DNA of 17,144 nt from Methanomassiliicoccales archaeon UBA280 (GTDB taxonomy: Archaea > Thermoplasmatota > Thermoplasmata > SG8-5): positions 1 through 17,144 of the forward strand of contig DAKD01000024.1 in NCBI GenBank assembly GCA_002499085.1, read 5' to 3'. The position numbers were made by a program, and so were the translations under genes. The stretch's first letter is position 1, and the number at the start of each line of letters is the position of its first letter. This document shows, in pieces, positions 4,743-11,593 of the stretch. A model generated the notes under the pieces. It did no database searches, was not told where the DNA came from, and saw only the letters and a list, made by a program, of their open reading frames with translations.

Positions 4743-5783
4743 TCATGCCGTGCCCAGAATCTCCTTGATGTACTTGCCCTTGTCCATTATCTGGCGGCCG
4801 TCCAGCCAGATGCTGCACTTCCTCATCAGCAGGTCTATGTGATAGTCACTGGTCCAGCTGGCGCCTGTCTTCTCGTGGTACGGGTCCCCGAAGGCAACGT
4901 GCACAGTTGCGAACTTCTCATCTTGCAGGATGTTGCCGATTATCTCCTTAAGGAATATGTTGGTGCCCAGGCCAATCTCCCCCACTCTCGAGGCATTTGG
5001 CTCGGACTTTACATAGGCAGTGAAATCGTCCAGCAGTTCCTTGTGCTTGCATTTCATTTCCTTGATGTACGAGCCGCCGTTCACATGCTCCACGTCGATT
5101 ATGAGCGGCGTCTCCTGATAGTCCACCTTGCCCATGTACTTGACCTCTATCCAGTCCCCTATAGTTCCGTCGATGACCAGCCTGCCCTGGAATGTCTTGG
5201 GCGCGGTGAAGACCTCTCCCGAGGGAAGGTTGTCCCACTCACCGACCCTCTCGATGATGCCCGTGCAGGGTATCCACTTCATGCCCGAGTCGAATGTCGC
5301 TGTGAAATCCGAGCCTGCCGGCGAAGTCACCTTGATCTCCTTGGCGCTGATGAGCATCTGGTACAGCCTGTTGGTGACCAATGCCACTTTATCGTAATCC
5401 ACGCACATACCGGTTGTCATGATTTTATTGTCCACGCCGACCATGTGCGCATGCCTGGCCTTCTGGACGCACAGCTGGAGGAAAGGCCCCCTCAGAGTCT
5501 CGAGCTCGCCCTCGGCGGGTCCGGCGACGAAGAATGTCACGGTCGCCTTCCTGATGGCCTCGACCAGGGATTCGGGCATTGCCTTGAGCGGCCTGCCGCC
5601 GTACGCCGGGAGGTCCAGGTTGAAGAATCTTACCCTGTCGGTTATCTCGAGCGACTTCTGCCTTATGGCCATGCCAATCTCCTTGCTGGCACTGTCGGCG
5701 ACTATGAGGACGCTGTCCTTCTCGGTCACCTTCATGCATTTTGTGACTGCTATGTCGGCTCCATGCTCGAGGGTGCATTCCAT
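4743..5783 (-). CDS. aminopeptidase, M29 (aminopeptidase T) type
   Basis: Predicted cytosolic metallo-aminopeptidase removing N-terminal residues from peptides. The 346-aa protein has the M29 layout: an N-terminal domain (about 1-150) with TEKDSVLIVAD, then a catalytic domain. Putative metal ligands and catalytic residues, by analogy with the family, are E190 in GEVFTAP, E269 in EIGLGTN, H295 in VHVAFGD, Y302, and H315/D317 in DYHIDLLM. The E269-H295-Y302 spacing is close to the family's, while the spacing to H315 is shorter, so assignment to a subfamily is tentative. The ATG at 5783 follows a TATA-like box. It diverges from the phosphopantothenate synthetase gene. Confidence 0.85.
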   Translation of the reverse strand: MECTLEHGADIAVTKCMKVTEKDSVLIVADSASKEIGMAIRQKSLEITDRVRFFNLDLPAYGGRPLKAMPESLVEAIRKATVTFFVAGPAEGELETLRGPFLQLCVQKARHAHMVGVDNKIMTTGMCVDYDKVALVTNRLYQMLISAKEIKVTSPAGSDFTATFDSGMKWIPCTGIIERVGEWDNLPSGEVFTAPKTFQGRLVIDGTIGDWIEVKYMGKVDYQETPLIIDVEHVNGGSYIKEMKCKHKELLDDFTAYVKSEPNASRVGEIGLGTNIFLKEIIGNILQDEKFATVHVAFGDPYHEKTGASWTSDYHIDLLMRKCSIWLDGRQIMDKGKYIKEILGTA

Positions 5784-5807
5784 GGTCCCTCGTGAAACAC
5801 ACGGTAG

Positions 5808-5818
5808 TAATAATATTT
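5808..5818 (-). promoter_or_regulatory. TATA box of the aminopeptidase gene
   Basis: The minus strand reads AAATATTATTA, centred about 30 nt upstream of the ATG, predicting a very short leader. Confidence 0.55.
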
Positions 5819-5840
5819 GCCCTGAATTTCAAGATACATT

Positions 5841-5854
5841 GTACATGAATGTAC
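5841..5854. promoter_or_regulatory. palindrome between divergent genes, candidate operator
   Basis: GTACAT-GA-ATGTAC is a perfect 6-bp dyad about 23 nt upstream of the aminopeptidase TATA box and about 50 nt upstream of the phosphopantothenate synthetase start. Its position suits a shared regulator site; no regulator gene is in the window. Confidence 0.35.
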
Positions 5855-5904
5855 CGCATCTGTGCTGAGAAAGTTTCATTACTTCGGAGGCATTGTGCCG
5901 GGTC

Positions 5905-6645
5905 GTGACAGTTCCCAAATCCCATCCCAGGTACGAGAGCCTCATGAAGAGGGACAGGCTCATCCAGGCATACAGGTCCGGCATGGTGGCCGAGGCAGGC
6001 ATGATAGCCCACGGCAGGGGAGAGGCGTTCGACTACCTGCTGGGGGAATGCACAATCCCGGAAGCGGAGGAGGCCGAGATGGCCGCGGCAAGCCTTCTGC
6101 TGAATGCAAGTAACCCTGTGATTTCAGTCAACGGGAATGTGGCCGCCCTGTGCCCGGAAGCGGTTGTCGGGCTGGCCAAGGCGATACCCGCCAAGCTGGA
6201 AGTCAACCTTTTCTATCGGACTGACGAAAGGATGAAGCTCATAACGAAGCATCTTAAGGACCATGGCGCGAGGAAAGTCCTGGGCATGAAGCCTGACGCC
6301 CAGATACCGGGCCTGGAGCATGCCAGGGGCCTGTGCACCGAGGAGGGCATTTTCTCGGCCGATGTGGTTCTCGTCCCCCTGGAGGACGGGGATCGCGCCC
6401 AGGCCCTGAGGAAGATGGGCAAGACCACGATAGTCATCGACCTGAACCCGCTGTCCAGGAGCGCGCGGGCGGCAAGCGTCACAATCGTGGACGAGGTCAC
6501 GAGGGCCATACCCAAAATCACGGGGTTCGTCGGGGAGATGAGGGGGCTGCCTCCTGCCAAGGCTTTCGACAACGAGTTGCACCTCAGGAAGGCCATAGAC
6601 CGGATAACGAACTCCCTGTTCGAGCTGAGATGCGCCTTCAAATAG
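5905..6645 (+). CDS. 4-phosphopantoate--beta-alanine ligase (archaeal phosphopantothenate synthetase)
   Basis: ATP-dependent condensation of 4-phosphopantoate with beta-alanine to 4'-phosphopantothenate. This archaeal coenzyme A step, with pantoate kinase, replaces bacterial pantothenate synthetase and pantothenate kinase. From GTG 5905 (246 aa) it begins TVPKSHPRYESL, matching the usual archaeal start. Family motifs follow: AHGRGEAFDYLLGE (35-48), PVISVNGNVAALCPE (71-85), NLFYRTDER (101-109), VPLEDGDR (157-164) and DLNPLSRSAR (179-188). A TTG at 5893 would add four residues, but the GGAGG at 5886-5890 is only 2 nt from it. No pantoate kinase gene is in the window. It ends in a hairpin shared with convergent alaX. 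Confidence 0.93.
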   Translation: MTVPKSHPRYESLMKRDRLIQAYRSGMVAEAGMIAHGRGEAFDYLLGECTIPEAEEAEMAAASLLLNASNPVISVNGNVAALCPEAVVGLAKAIPAKLEVNLFYRTDERMKLITKHLKDHGARKVLGMKPDAQIPGLEHARGLCTEEGIFSADVVLVPLEDGDRAQALRKMGKTTIVIDLNPLSRSARAASVTIVDEVTRAIPKITGFVGEMRGLPPAKAFDNELHLRKAIDRITNSLFELRCAFK

Positions 6646-6682
6646 GCGCTTGACTGGCTTCAATTATTCTGCCCGGCGCCTA
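6643..6682. terminator. hairpin between convergent genes
   Basis: TAGGCGC (6643-6649, including the upstream gene's TAG stop) pairs perfectly with GCGCCTA (6676-6682), which directly abuts the alaX stop. It fills the 37-nt convergent gap and could block read-through from either side. No strong T-run accompanies it. Confidence 0.4.
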
Positions 6683-7393
6683 TCAGATTATCAGTTCGTA
6701 CGTCAGCCTGCACCTGTCCTTACCCTTGCTCTCGCACTCCAGGACATGCACCTTGCCCAGCTCGTCCGTGTTCCGCACATGGGTGCCTGCGCAGGGGCAG
6801 ACGTCGAAGCCCTCCACCTCGATGACCCTGAGGCTCCTCACCGACTTGGGTATGAGGTCCAGGTTGCATCTCTCCTCGTTCACCCTTTTCTCCAGCTCGG
6901 ACCTGTCCTCGGTGTAGACCCTGATGGGGATGGCCCCTGAGATTATCGCGTTCGCCTCTTCCTCGATTTTCCTCATCTGTTCGGGCGTGAACTTGATGGG
7001 ATGGAAATCGACCCTGGCCCTGTCATGGTACAGCTGGTTGCCCACTGTCCTTGCGCCGAACATGTCGAAAACTACCCCCGAAACGATGTGCTGGGCGGTG
7101 TGCATCCTCATGTGGCCGTATCTCCTTTCCCAGTTCAGCAGGCAGTGGACTGCGCCCCCGGGAACCTCTCCCTCCAGGAAGTGCTTCACGCCGTCCTTCT
7201 TGGTCACCCTGGCAACGAAGCTCTTGCCGCCCGGCCATTCCAGGCAGCCAGTGTCTGAAGGCTGACCCCCGCTCTCGGGGTAGAATGCGGTCCTGTCGAG
7301 CTCGACCCAGTCCTCCCCGCGGGCGACGACTCTGGCGTCCCACTCGCGGATGTAGTTTGCTTCTATGTCAGACATGTATAGGATTTCGGTCAT
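6683..7393 (-). CDS. alaX: alanyl-tRNA editing protein AlaX
   Basis: Free-standing proofreading enzyme that hydrolyses mischarged Ser- (or Gly-) tRNA-Ala, homologous to the editing domain of AlaRS. The 236-aa protein starts with the AlaRS-like barrel containing FYPESGGQPSDTG (37-49), typical of the medium/long AlaX type. The zinc site is H98xxxH102 (MHTAQH) plus C201 and H205 in CPCAGTHV. It lacks the long C-terminal region of AlaRS and is too short for AlaX-L, so AlaX-M is likeliest. The ATG at 7393 follows an A/T-rich TATA-like box at about 7422-7434. It diverges from iscS across a structured 278-nt spacer. Confidence 0.94.
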   Translation of the reverse strand: MTEILYMSDIEANYIREWDARVVARGEDWVELDRTAFYPESGGQPSDTGCLEWPGGKSFVARVTKKDGVKHFLEGEVPGGAVHCLLNWERRYGHMRMHTAQHIVSGVVFDMFGARTVGNQLYHDRARVDFHPIKFTPEQMRKIEEEANAIISGAIPIRVYTEDRSELEKRVNEERCNLDLIPKSVRSLRVIEVEGFDVCPCAGTHVRNTDELGKVHVLECESKGKDRCRLTYELII

Positions 7394-7421
7394 TTTTCAT
7401 CGCCATGGTATTGCCTGATTG

Positions 7422-7434
7422 TTTTTATTAATTT
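7422..7434 (-). promoter_or_regulatory. TATA-like box of alaX
   Basis: The minus strand reads AAATTAATAAAAA, centred about 35 nt upstream of the ATG, predicting a leader of around 8 nt. Confidence 0.5.
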
Positions 7435-7450
7435 GGTGCCTGTTGATTGT

Positions 7451-7614
7451 TAGGGTCTAGGGGCTAGGAGCGACAACGTGTCGCGACCAAGCCGAATCTC
7501 TGATTCGGCGCGGGGGTGCTTCCTAATCGCATTTGCTGGCTTGTCCAGACCAAGCCAGCTCCCCCAGATCCTAGACCCTTTATCCCATATTAATGGCAAA
7601 GACCCTAGACCCTA
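7451..7614. repeat. multi-branched inverted-repeat structure, possible structured RNA
   Basis: AGGGTCTAGG (7452-7461) pairs with CCTAGACCCT (7570-7579), enclosing perfect hairpins: GCGACA 7470-7475 with 7479-7484; GCCGAATC 7491-7498 with 7502-7509; and GCTGGCTTG 7535-7543 with 7551-7559. GGGGG (7512-7516) can pair with CCCCC (7561-7565) around the last one. A second closing partner lies at 7603-7614, giving a 12-bp perfect match with 7451-7462, so two mutually exclusive closed forms are possible. There is no coding sequence. Alternatives are a structured RNA, a small palindromic mobile element, or a DNA cruciform. Orientation is undecided because it lies between divergent genes. Confidence 0.7.
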
Positions 7615-7633
7615 GTAACAGTTTCAGGCAATA

Positions 7634-7642
7634 TCCTTAAAT
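7634..7642 (+). promoter_or_regulatory. TATA-like box of iscSU
   Basis: CCTTAAATC is centred about 34 nt upstream of the iscS ATG, predicting a leader of around 8 nt that could include the GGTG-rich stretch before the start. Confidence 0.45.
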
Positions 7643-7671
7643 CCCGTGTCATATTATGCGGTGCTGGTAGC

Positions 7672-8841
7672 ATGAGCAGACGAATATACATGGACCATTC
7701 GGGCACGACCCCCATAGACCCGCAGGTGCTGGAGGCCATGATGCCGTTCCTGACCACGAACTATGCCAACCCCTCGTCCCTTTACACGGAGGCCAGGGAA
7801 GTCAGGGCGGCGGTCGAGGGCGCCAGGGAAAAGGTCGCCGCGGCCATCAATGCCAAGCCCGAGGAGATAACTTTCACTTCCGGCGGGACTGAATCGGACA
7901 ACCTGGGAATCAAGGGCGTCGCGCTGGCCAGGAAGGAGAAATCCGGACATATCATCACCACTTCCATAGAGCATCACGCAGTCACCCACACCGTGGAGCA
8001 TCTCGAGGACATGGGCTTCGAAGCCACCTATCTCCCCGTGAACGAGTTCGGCCAGGTCGAATTGGACACCCTGGAGAAGGAGATACGCAAGGACACATTC
8101 CTGATATCTGTTGTCTACGGCAACAACGAGATTGGCACAATCCAGGACCTGAAGGAAATTGTCAAGCTGGCCCACAAGCATGACGTGCTCGTGCACACCG
8201 ACGCGGTCCAGGCCGTGGCCAAAATCCCGGTTGACGTGAAGGACCTGGGCGTGGATTTGCTCTCCCTGTCGGGACACAAGATATACGGGCCCAAGGGCAT
8301 AGGCGCCCTGTACGCCAGGAAGGGACTGAAGCTTGCGCCTGTCCAGCACGGGGGCGGCCACGAGCGGAACCTCAGGTCCGGCACGGAGAACGTGCCCGGC
8401 GCCGTCGGCCTGGGCAAGGCCATGGAGATCGGCAAGGCCGGCCTGGCCACTGAAATACCGCGGATAAAGGGCATGAGGGACCGCCTGATAAAGGGCATGC
8501 TGGAGCTTGAGGACACCTACCTGAACGGGCATCCCGAGAAACGGCTGCCTCACAACGCCCATTTCAGATTTTCCTACATCGAGGGCGAGGCACTGTTGCT
8601 GAACCTGGACATGATGGGCATCATTGCCTCGACTGGCTCGGCATGCTCCTCGAAATCCCTGAAGGCCTCGCATGTTCTGCTGGCTATCGGCCTGACTCCG
8701 GAGCAAGCCCACGGCTCGCTCAGGCTCACGCTCGGAAAGGGCAACACGGACGATGAGATTGATACTGCCCTGGATGCGATTCCCAAGGTCGTGAAGAAGC
8801 TGAGGGCCATGTCGCCGCTCGGCCACAAGGGAGGCAAATGA
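7672..8841 (+). CDS. iscS: cysteine desulfurase, IscS/NifS type
   Basis: PLP enzyme that removes sulfur from cysteine as an enzyme-bound persulfide for iron-sulfur cluster assembly and probably tRNA thiolation. The protein is 389 aa, full length. Visible features: MDHSGTTPIDPQVL at the N-terminus, FTSGGTESDNLGI (68-80), H101 in EHHAV stacking on PLP, HTDAVQ (175-180), the PLP lysine K203 in SLSGHKIYGPKG, RSGTENVPG (235-243) and the persulfide cysteine C325 in TGSACSS. The short GSACSS loop is typical of group I enzymes. It overlaps iscU by ATGA, implying translational coupling. The pair carries no IscA, Hsc or ferredoxin genes nearby. Confidence 0.96.
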   Translation: MSRRIYMDHSGTTPIDPQVLEAMMPFLTTNYANPSSLYTEAREVRAAVEGAREKVAAAINAKPEEITFTSGGTESDNLGIKGVALARKEKSGHIITTSIEHHAVTHTVEHLEDMGFEATYLPVNEFGQVELDTLEKEIRKDTFLISVVYGNNEIGTIQDLKEIVKLAHKHDVLVHTDAVQAVAKIPVDVKDLGVDLLSLSGHKIYGPKGIGALYARKGLKLAPVQHGGGHERNLRSGTENVPGAVGLGKAMEIGKAGLATEIPRIKGMRDRLIKGMLELEDTYLNGHPEKRLPHNAHFRFSYIEGEALLLNLDMMGIIASTGSACSSKSLKASHVLLAIGLTPEQAHGSLRLTLGKGNTDDEIDTALDAIPKVVKKLRAMSPLGHKGGK

Positions 8842-9209
8842 TGTACAGCGAGAAGGTGATGGACCATTTCATGAACCCCCGCAACGTCGGGGCCATGGAG
8901 GATGCGGACGGCGTGGGAGAGGTGGGCAACCCGACATGCGGGGACCTGATGAAGATATTCATCAAAGTTAAGGACAATATCATAACAGACATCAAATTCC
9001 AGACATTCGGCTGCGGCGCGGCGATTGCCACGAGCAGCATGATAACCGAGTTGGCCAAGGGCAAGACCCTCGACGAGGCCCTGAAGCTGACAAGGGACGA
9101 TGTCGCCGAGAACCTGGACGGCCTGCCGCCGATAAAGATGCACTGCTCCAACCTGTCCGCGGACGCCCTGAAGGCTGCGATAGACGACTACAGGAAGAAG
9201 AATGCCTAG
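8838..9209 (+). CDS. iscU: iron-sulfur cluster scaffold IscU
   Basis: Scaffold on which IscS sulfur and iron are assembled into a [2Fe-2S] cluster before transfer. The 123-aa protein is a single-domain IscU/NifU N-terminal fold. The three cluster cysteines are C34 in NPTCGD, C59 in FGCGAA and C103 in KMHCSNL; the Asp after the first Cys (D36) is also conserved. The LPPVK-type chaperone motif appears as LPPIK (96-100), although no HscA/HscB is present here. The start ATG at 8838 overlaps the iscS stop; an ATG one codon later is equally possible. Its TAG stop lies in a CTAG shared with the convergent flippase. Confidence 0.96.
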   Translation: MMYSEKVMDHFMNPRNVGAMEDADGVGEVGNPTCGDLMKIFIKVKDNIITDIKFQTFGCGAAIATSSMITELAKGKTLDEALKLTRDDVAENLDGLPPIKMHCSNLSADALKAAIDDYRKKNA

Positions 9210-10753
9210 TCCCTGTGGGTTGTGAGTTCCCTGAATCGGTCGAAATCCGTTTTAAGCATCTCGCCGGTGAGGTAAAGGCCTAGCGTGTAGACCACAGTTC
9301 CGATCACGGCCATCACGACCAGCCACCCGAAGTTCATTGTTATTTCGAAATACCAAATCAGGAAATGTATGAAGGTTATCATCAGCGTGGCGCTGAGCAG
9401 ATGGGCCGCCATGCGCGGGTGGGGCGGGCAGTCCAGCAGCTTCCACGTGAAATATCTCGCGATGACATAGCCCAGCGCAGACGAGACCAGCAGAGCAACG
9501 GCCGTCCTGTTCATCAGGTGTACGTTTCCGTCGGCCAGCAGAATGTCCGGCAGCAGCAGGCAGGCAAGGGCCGCGAATGCGCCGAGCGCGAGTCCGCCGA
9601 TCACTGTCAGTTCCCTGGTGCGGTCCGCCTTCAGGAGATAGGACAGATGGGGCGAGGCCATGGCCGTGAAGAAGCCGGCACCGGCCAGGAGCGCCACGGT
9701 TATCCCGGCATCCGATATGCAGGATATCTCCCGCGGTCCTATCTGGAAGAAGTCAGGGCCGAGGAAGGCTGTGAGCAGGTCGCCTGAGAGCGCGATGTAG
9801 AACAGAGCCACGGGAAGCACGACCAGGCACACGTACCGTTCCGTCAGCCTTATCGTCTCCGAGAGCTTGGCTGTCTCGTTCTCCCTGACATATTCCGAGA
9901 GTACCCGGCCCAGGAGAATCTCTATCGATACTGCGGCCGCGCCTATGAACACCGTGACCCTCTGCGCCCCGAAATATATGCCCAGCGTTTCGAAGTCCGT
10001 GAAATACCAGAGCAGTATCTTGTCAAGGCAGAGAACAAGCGCGCCCATGGCGATGTACGGGGCCACCTTGGCCGCCTCGTCCTGGAAATCGACCTCAACC
10101 TCCTCGCTGTACTCGCCGGGCTTCAGCCGCCTGGCCGCGTTGCGGGCCAGCATCATGGCCAGCGTGCCTGCGAGAAGGTAGATGAGAGCCAGTTGAAAAA
10201 TCGCGTCCTGGTCCCCGGCCACTTCCGCGATCGTGACAAGGCCTATTATCATGGCTGCCCTGGCCAGGCTCTCCACCAGCTCGTGAGTTCTCGGCCTCTG
10301 CCCGCCTCTCTTCAGGCTGAGCCCCACCACCCAGATGCCAGCAAGATTAGCGGTTATGAAATAGCCCAGCATGATTACGAGGGAAACAGGGTGCAGGGCC
10401 GTGTGGGTGGCCGGCGACAGGACGAACTCGTAAACCGCCATCATGATCCCGGCCAGGATTATCATGACGACAGTGAGTTTCAGCTTCGCTGTCATGAATG
10501 CCCTGTAGCATTCCGGGAACCCGCATCCCCTGGCCAGCAGCCTCTCGAAAGCCAGGCTGTTCCCCATGTCGCCGACGAAGAAGAACAGACCGACGAACGC
10601 CAGAAGGAATCCGAGTGTCCCGAGTATCTCGGCGTTCATCTCCCTGGCGATGAGCAGGAGCGCGACGGTGTTGAATATAGCTGTGAGGAAGCTCGCCGCT
10701 CCCATCCTGGGCCTGCTGCCCAATCCCTTCAGCTTGTCCCCGAAGGCACCCAT
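9206..10753 (-). CDS. flippase, MATE/Wzx-type (polysaccharide biosynthesis membrane protein)
   Basis: A 515-aa multi-pass membrane protein with roughly 12-14 hydrophobic segments, organised as in the MOP superfamily that moves lipid-linked sugars across the membrane. The N-terminus (MGAASFLTAIFNTVALLLIA) and the repeat GTLGFLLAFVGLFFFVGDMG resemble Wzx/RfbX proteins. A cytoplasmic insert, RRLKPGEYSEEVEVDFQDEA, precedes the second half. The substrate is unknown; no glycosyltransferases are adjacent, so a role in S-layer or surface glycan assembly is inference. It has its own TATA box and follows the acetyltransferase gene on the same strand. Its TAG stop shares CTAG with iscU. Confidence 0.8.
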   Translation of the reverse strand: MGAFGDKLKGLGSRPRMGAASFLTAIFNTVALLLIAREMNAEILGTLGFLLAFVGLFFFVGDMGNSLAFERLLARGCGFPECYRAFMTAKLKLTVVMIILAGIMMAVYEFVLSPATHTALHPVSLVIMLGYFITANLAGIWVVGLSLKRGGQRPRTHELVESLARAAMIIGLVTIAEVAGDQDAIFQLALIYLLAGTLAMMLARNAARRLKPGEYSEEVEVDFQDEAAKVAPYIAMGALVLCLDKILLWYFTDFETLGIYFGAQRVTVFIGAAAVSIEILLGRVLSEYVRENETAKLSETIRLTERYVCLVVLPVALFYIALSGDLLTAFLGPDFFQIGPREISCISDAGITVALLAGAGFFTAMASPHLSYLLKADRTRELTVIGGLALGAFAALACLLLPDILLADGNVHLMNRTAVALLVSSALGYVIARYFTWKLLDCPPHPRMAAHLLSATLMITFIHFLIWYFEITMNFGWLVVMAVIGTVVYTLGLYLTGEMLKTDFDRFRELTTHRD

Positions 10754-10771
10754 GGATGCGGATTGAGGGGT

Positions 10772-10783
10772 ATCTATAAGTAT
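10772..10783 (-). promoter_or_regulatory. TATA box of the flippase gene
   Basis: The minus strand reads ATACTTATAGAT, centred about 25 nt upstream of the ATG, predicting a leaderless mRNA. Confidence 0.55.
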
Positions 10784-10796
10784 CTTTGGATAAAAA

Positions 10797-11318
10797 TTAA
10801 TCCAGGATCTTCTCCATCCTGAAGGCGGTCCTTGTGCCGTGGTGGTCGTGGATGTAATACTCCGGAATGATGTCGGTTATGTTGTAGCCTGCCCTCTGGT
10901 ACATGGCTATTGCCTGTTTGTTTCCCGCCGACACCTCCAGCCTGAACCTTCTCATGCCCATATCCATGAGCTTCCGCTCCGCCTCAGTAAGCAATCTAGT
11001 GCCCACTCCCTCGCCCTGGTAATCGGGCAGGACGCCGATGGTCTCCAGGTTGGCCAAATCCGAGTTGCGCCTCATGAGCATGGTCAGGTAGCCGCGCAGG
11101 CTGTCCTCCCCCTCCTCGACCAGTGTGATGCTGTTGGCCCTGAAGACAAGGCGCCGCATCTGTTCCCTGGAATATGCTAGCTCGCCCGGGAAGCATGAGT
11201 TCTCTATCTGCATTATACCGTCGAAGTCATGCGGCTTTGCATGCCTGACCTCGGCTCTCCTTTCAGTCCGTCCGCGTTTTCCCTTGTTTTCAGTAGAGGC
11301 TGCGCTCGTAAGTAACAC
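10797..11318 (-). CDS. GNAT N-acetyltransferase, RimI-like
   Basis: Transfers acetyl from acetyl-CoA, probably to protein N-termini, as archaeal RimI/Ard1-type enzymes do. The fold is clear: EVRHAKPHDFDGIMQIENSCF at the start of the domain, the acetyl-CoA loop motif IGVLPDYQGEGVGTRLL (Q-G-x-G-x-G), and the C-terminal NKQAIAMYQRAGYN with EYYIHDHHGTRTAFRMEKIL. The frame extends to a GTG at 11339 (180 aa), but the TATA-like box at 11344-11354 would place transcription start near 11322. I therefore prefer the GTG at 11318 (173 aa). The first 25 residues before the domain are basic and poorly conserved-looking. Nothing nearby fixes its substrate. Confidence 0.85.
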   Translation of the reverse strand: MLLTSAASTENKGKRGRTERRAEVRHAKPHDFDGIMQIENSCFPGELAYSREQMRRLVFRANSITLVEEGEDSLRGYLTMLMRRNSDLANLETIGVLPDYQGEGVGTRLLTEAERKLMDMGMRRFRLEVSAGNKQAIAMYQRAGYNITDIIPEYYIHDHHGTRTAFRMEKILD

Positions 11319-11343
11319 CTGCCAGAGAGTCCATTGCACAGCA

Positions 11344-11354
11344 AATATATAATA
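11344..11354 (-). promoter_or_regulatory. TATA box of the RimI-like gene
   Basis: The minus strand reads TATTATATATT; its position makes the GTG at 11339 unlikely as a start and fits a leaderless start at 11318. Confidence 0.55.
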
Positions 11355-11372
11355 GTTTTCGCAATCCGTACG

Positions 11373-11495
11373 TATTCAATGAAATGAAGTTACCAGGCCG
11401 GGAATCGGGAATATGATTGAATATTGAAACATCGGGAAGCGGGAATCGGCGACGGATTCAATGGCTGCTTTTGACAGCCATTCCGTACGATTCCC
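11373..11495. repeat. two inverted repeats in the rimI/transglutaminase spacer
   Basis: TATTCAAT (11373-11380) pairs with ATTGAATA (11416-11423). A longer hairpin follows: GGGAATCG (11441-11448) with CGATTCCC (11488-11495), inside it ACGG (11452-11455) with CCGT (11483-11486), and AATGGCTG (11460-11467) with CAGCCATT (11475-11482) around a 7-nt loop. GGGAATCGGGAAT also occurs at 11400-11412. No gene fits here; a non-coding RNA, an operator or a palindromic repeat are all possible. Confidence 0.6.
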
Positions 11496-11560
11496 CATTC
11501 CCGAACTTCAGAAGGCTGAACTCTTACCGCTACCCGACCCCCGTGTCGCAATAAGGCGGT

Positions 11561-11568
11561 AATATTAT
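11561..11568 (+). promoter_or_regulatory. TATA box of the transglutaminase-like gene
   Basis: AATATTAT is centred about 29 nt upstream of the ATG at 11594, predicting a leader of only a few nucleotides. Confidence 0.5.
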
Positions 11569-11593
11569 CTGCCCAGGCATCATTCTCCGTCCG

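Noticed and set aside
4320..5795. 491-aa plus-strand open frame
   Set aside because: Covers the antisense of the aminopeptidase and a non-coding region; M29 motifs are clear on the minus strand.
7654..8826. 390-aa minus-strand open frame opposite iscS
   Set aside because: iscS has all PLP and persulfide motifs; the antisense frame has no recognisable features and is a GC-rich shadow.
11319..11339. GTG at 11339 as start of the RimI-like gene
   Set aside because: The TATA-like box at 11344-11354 would place transcription start downstream of it; not excluded, but less likely than 11318.
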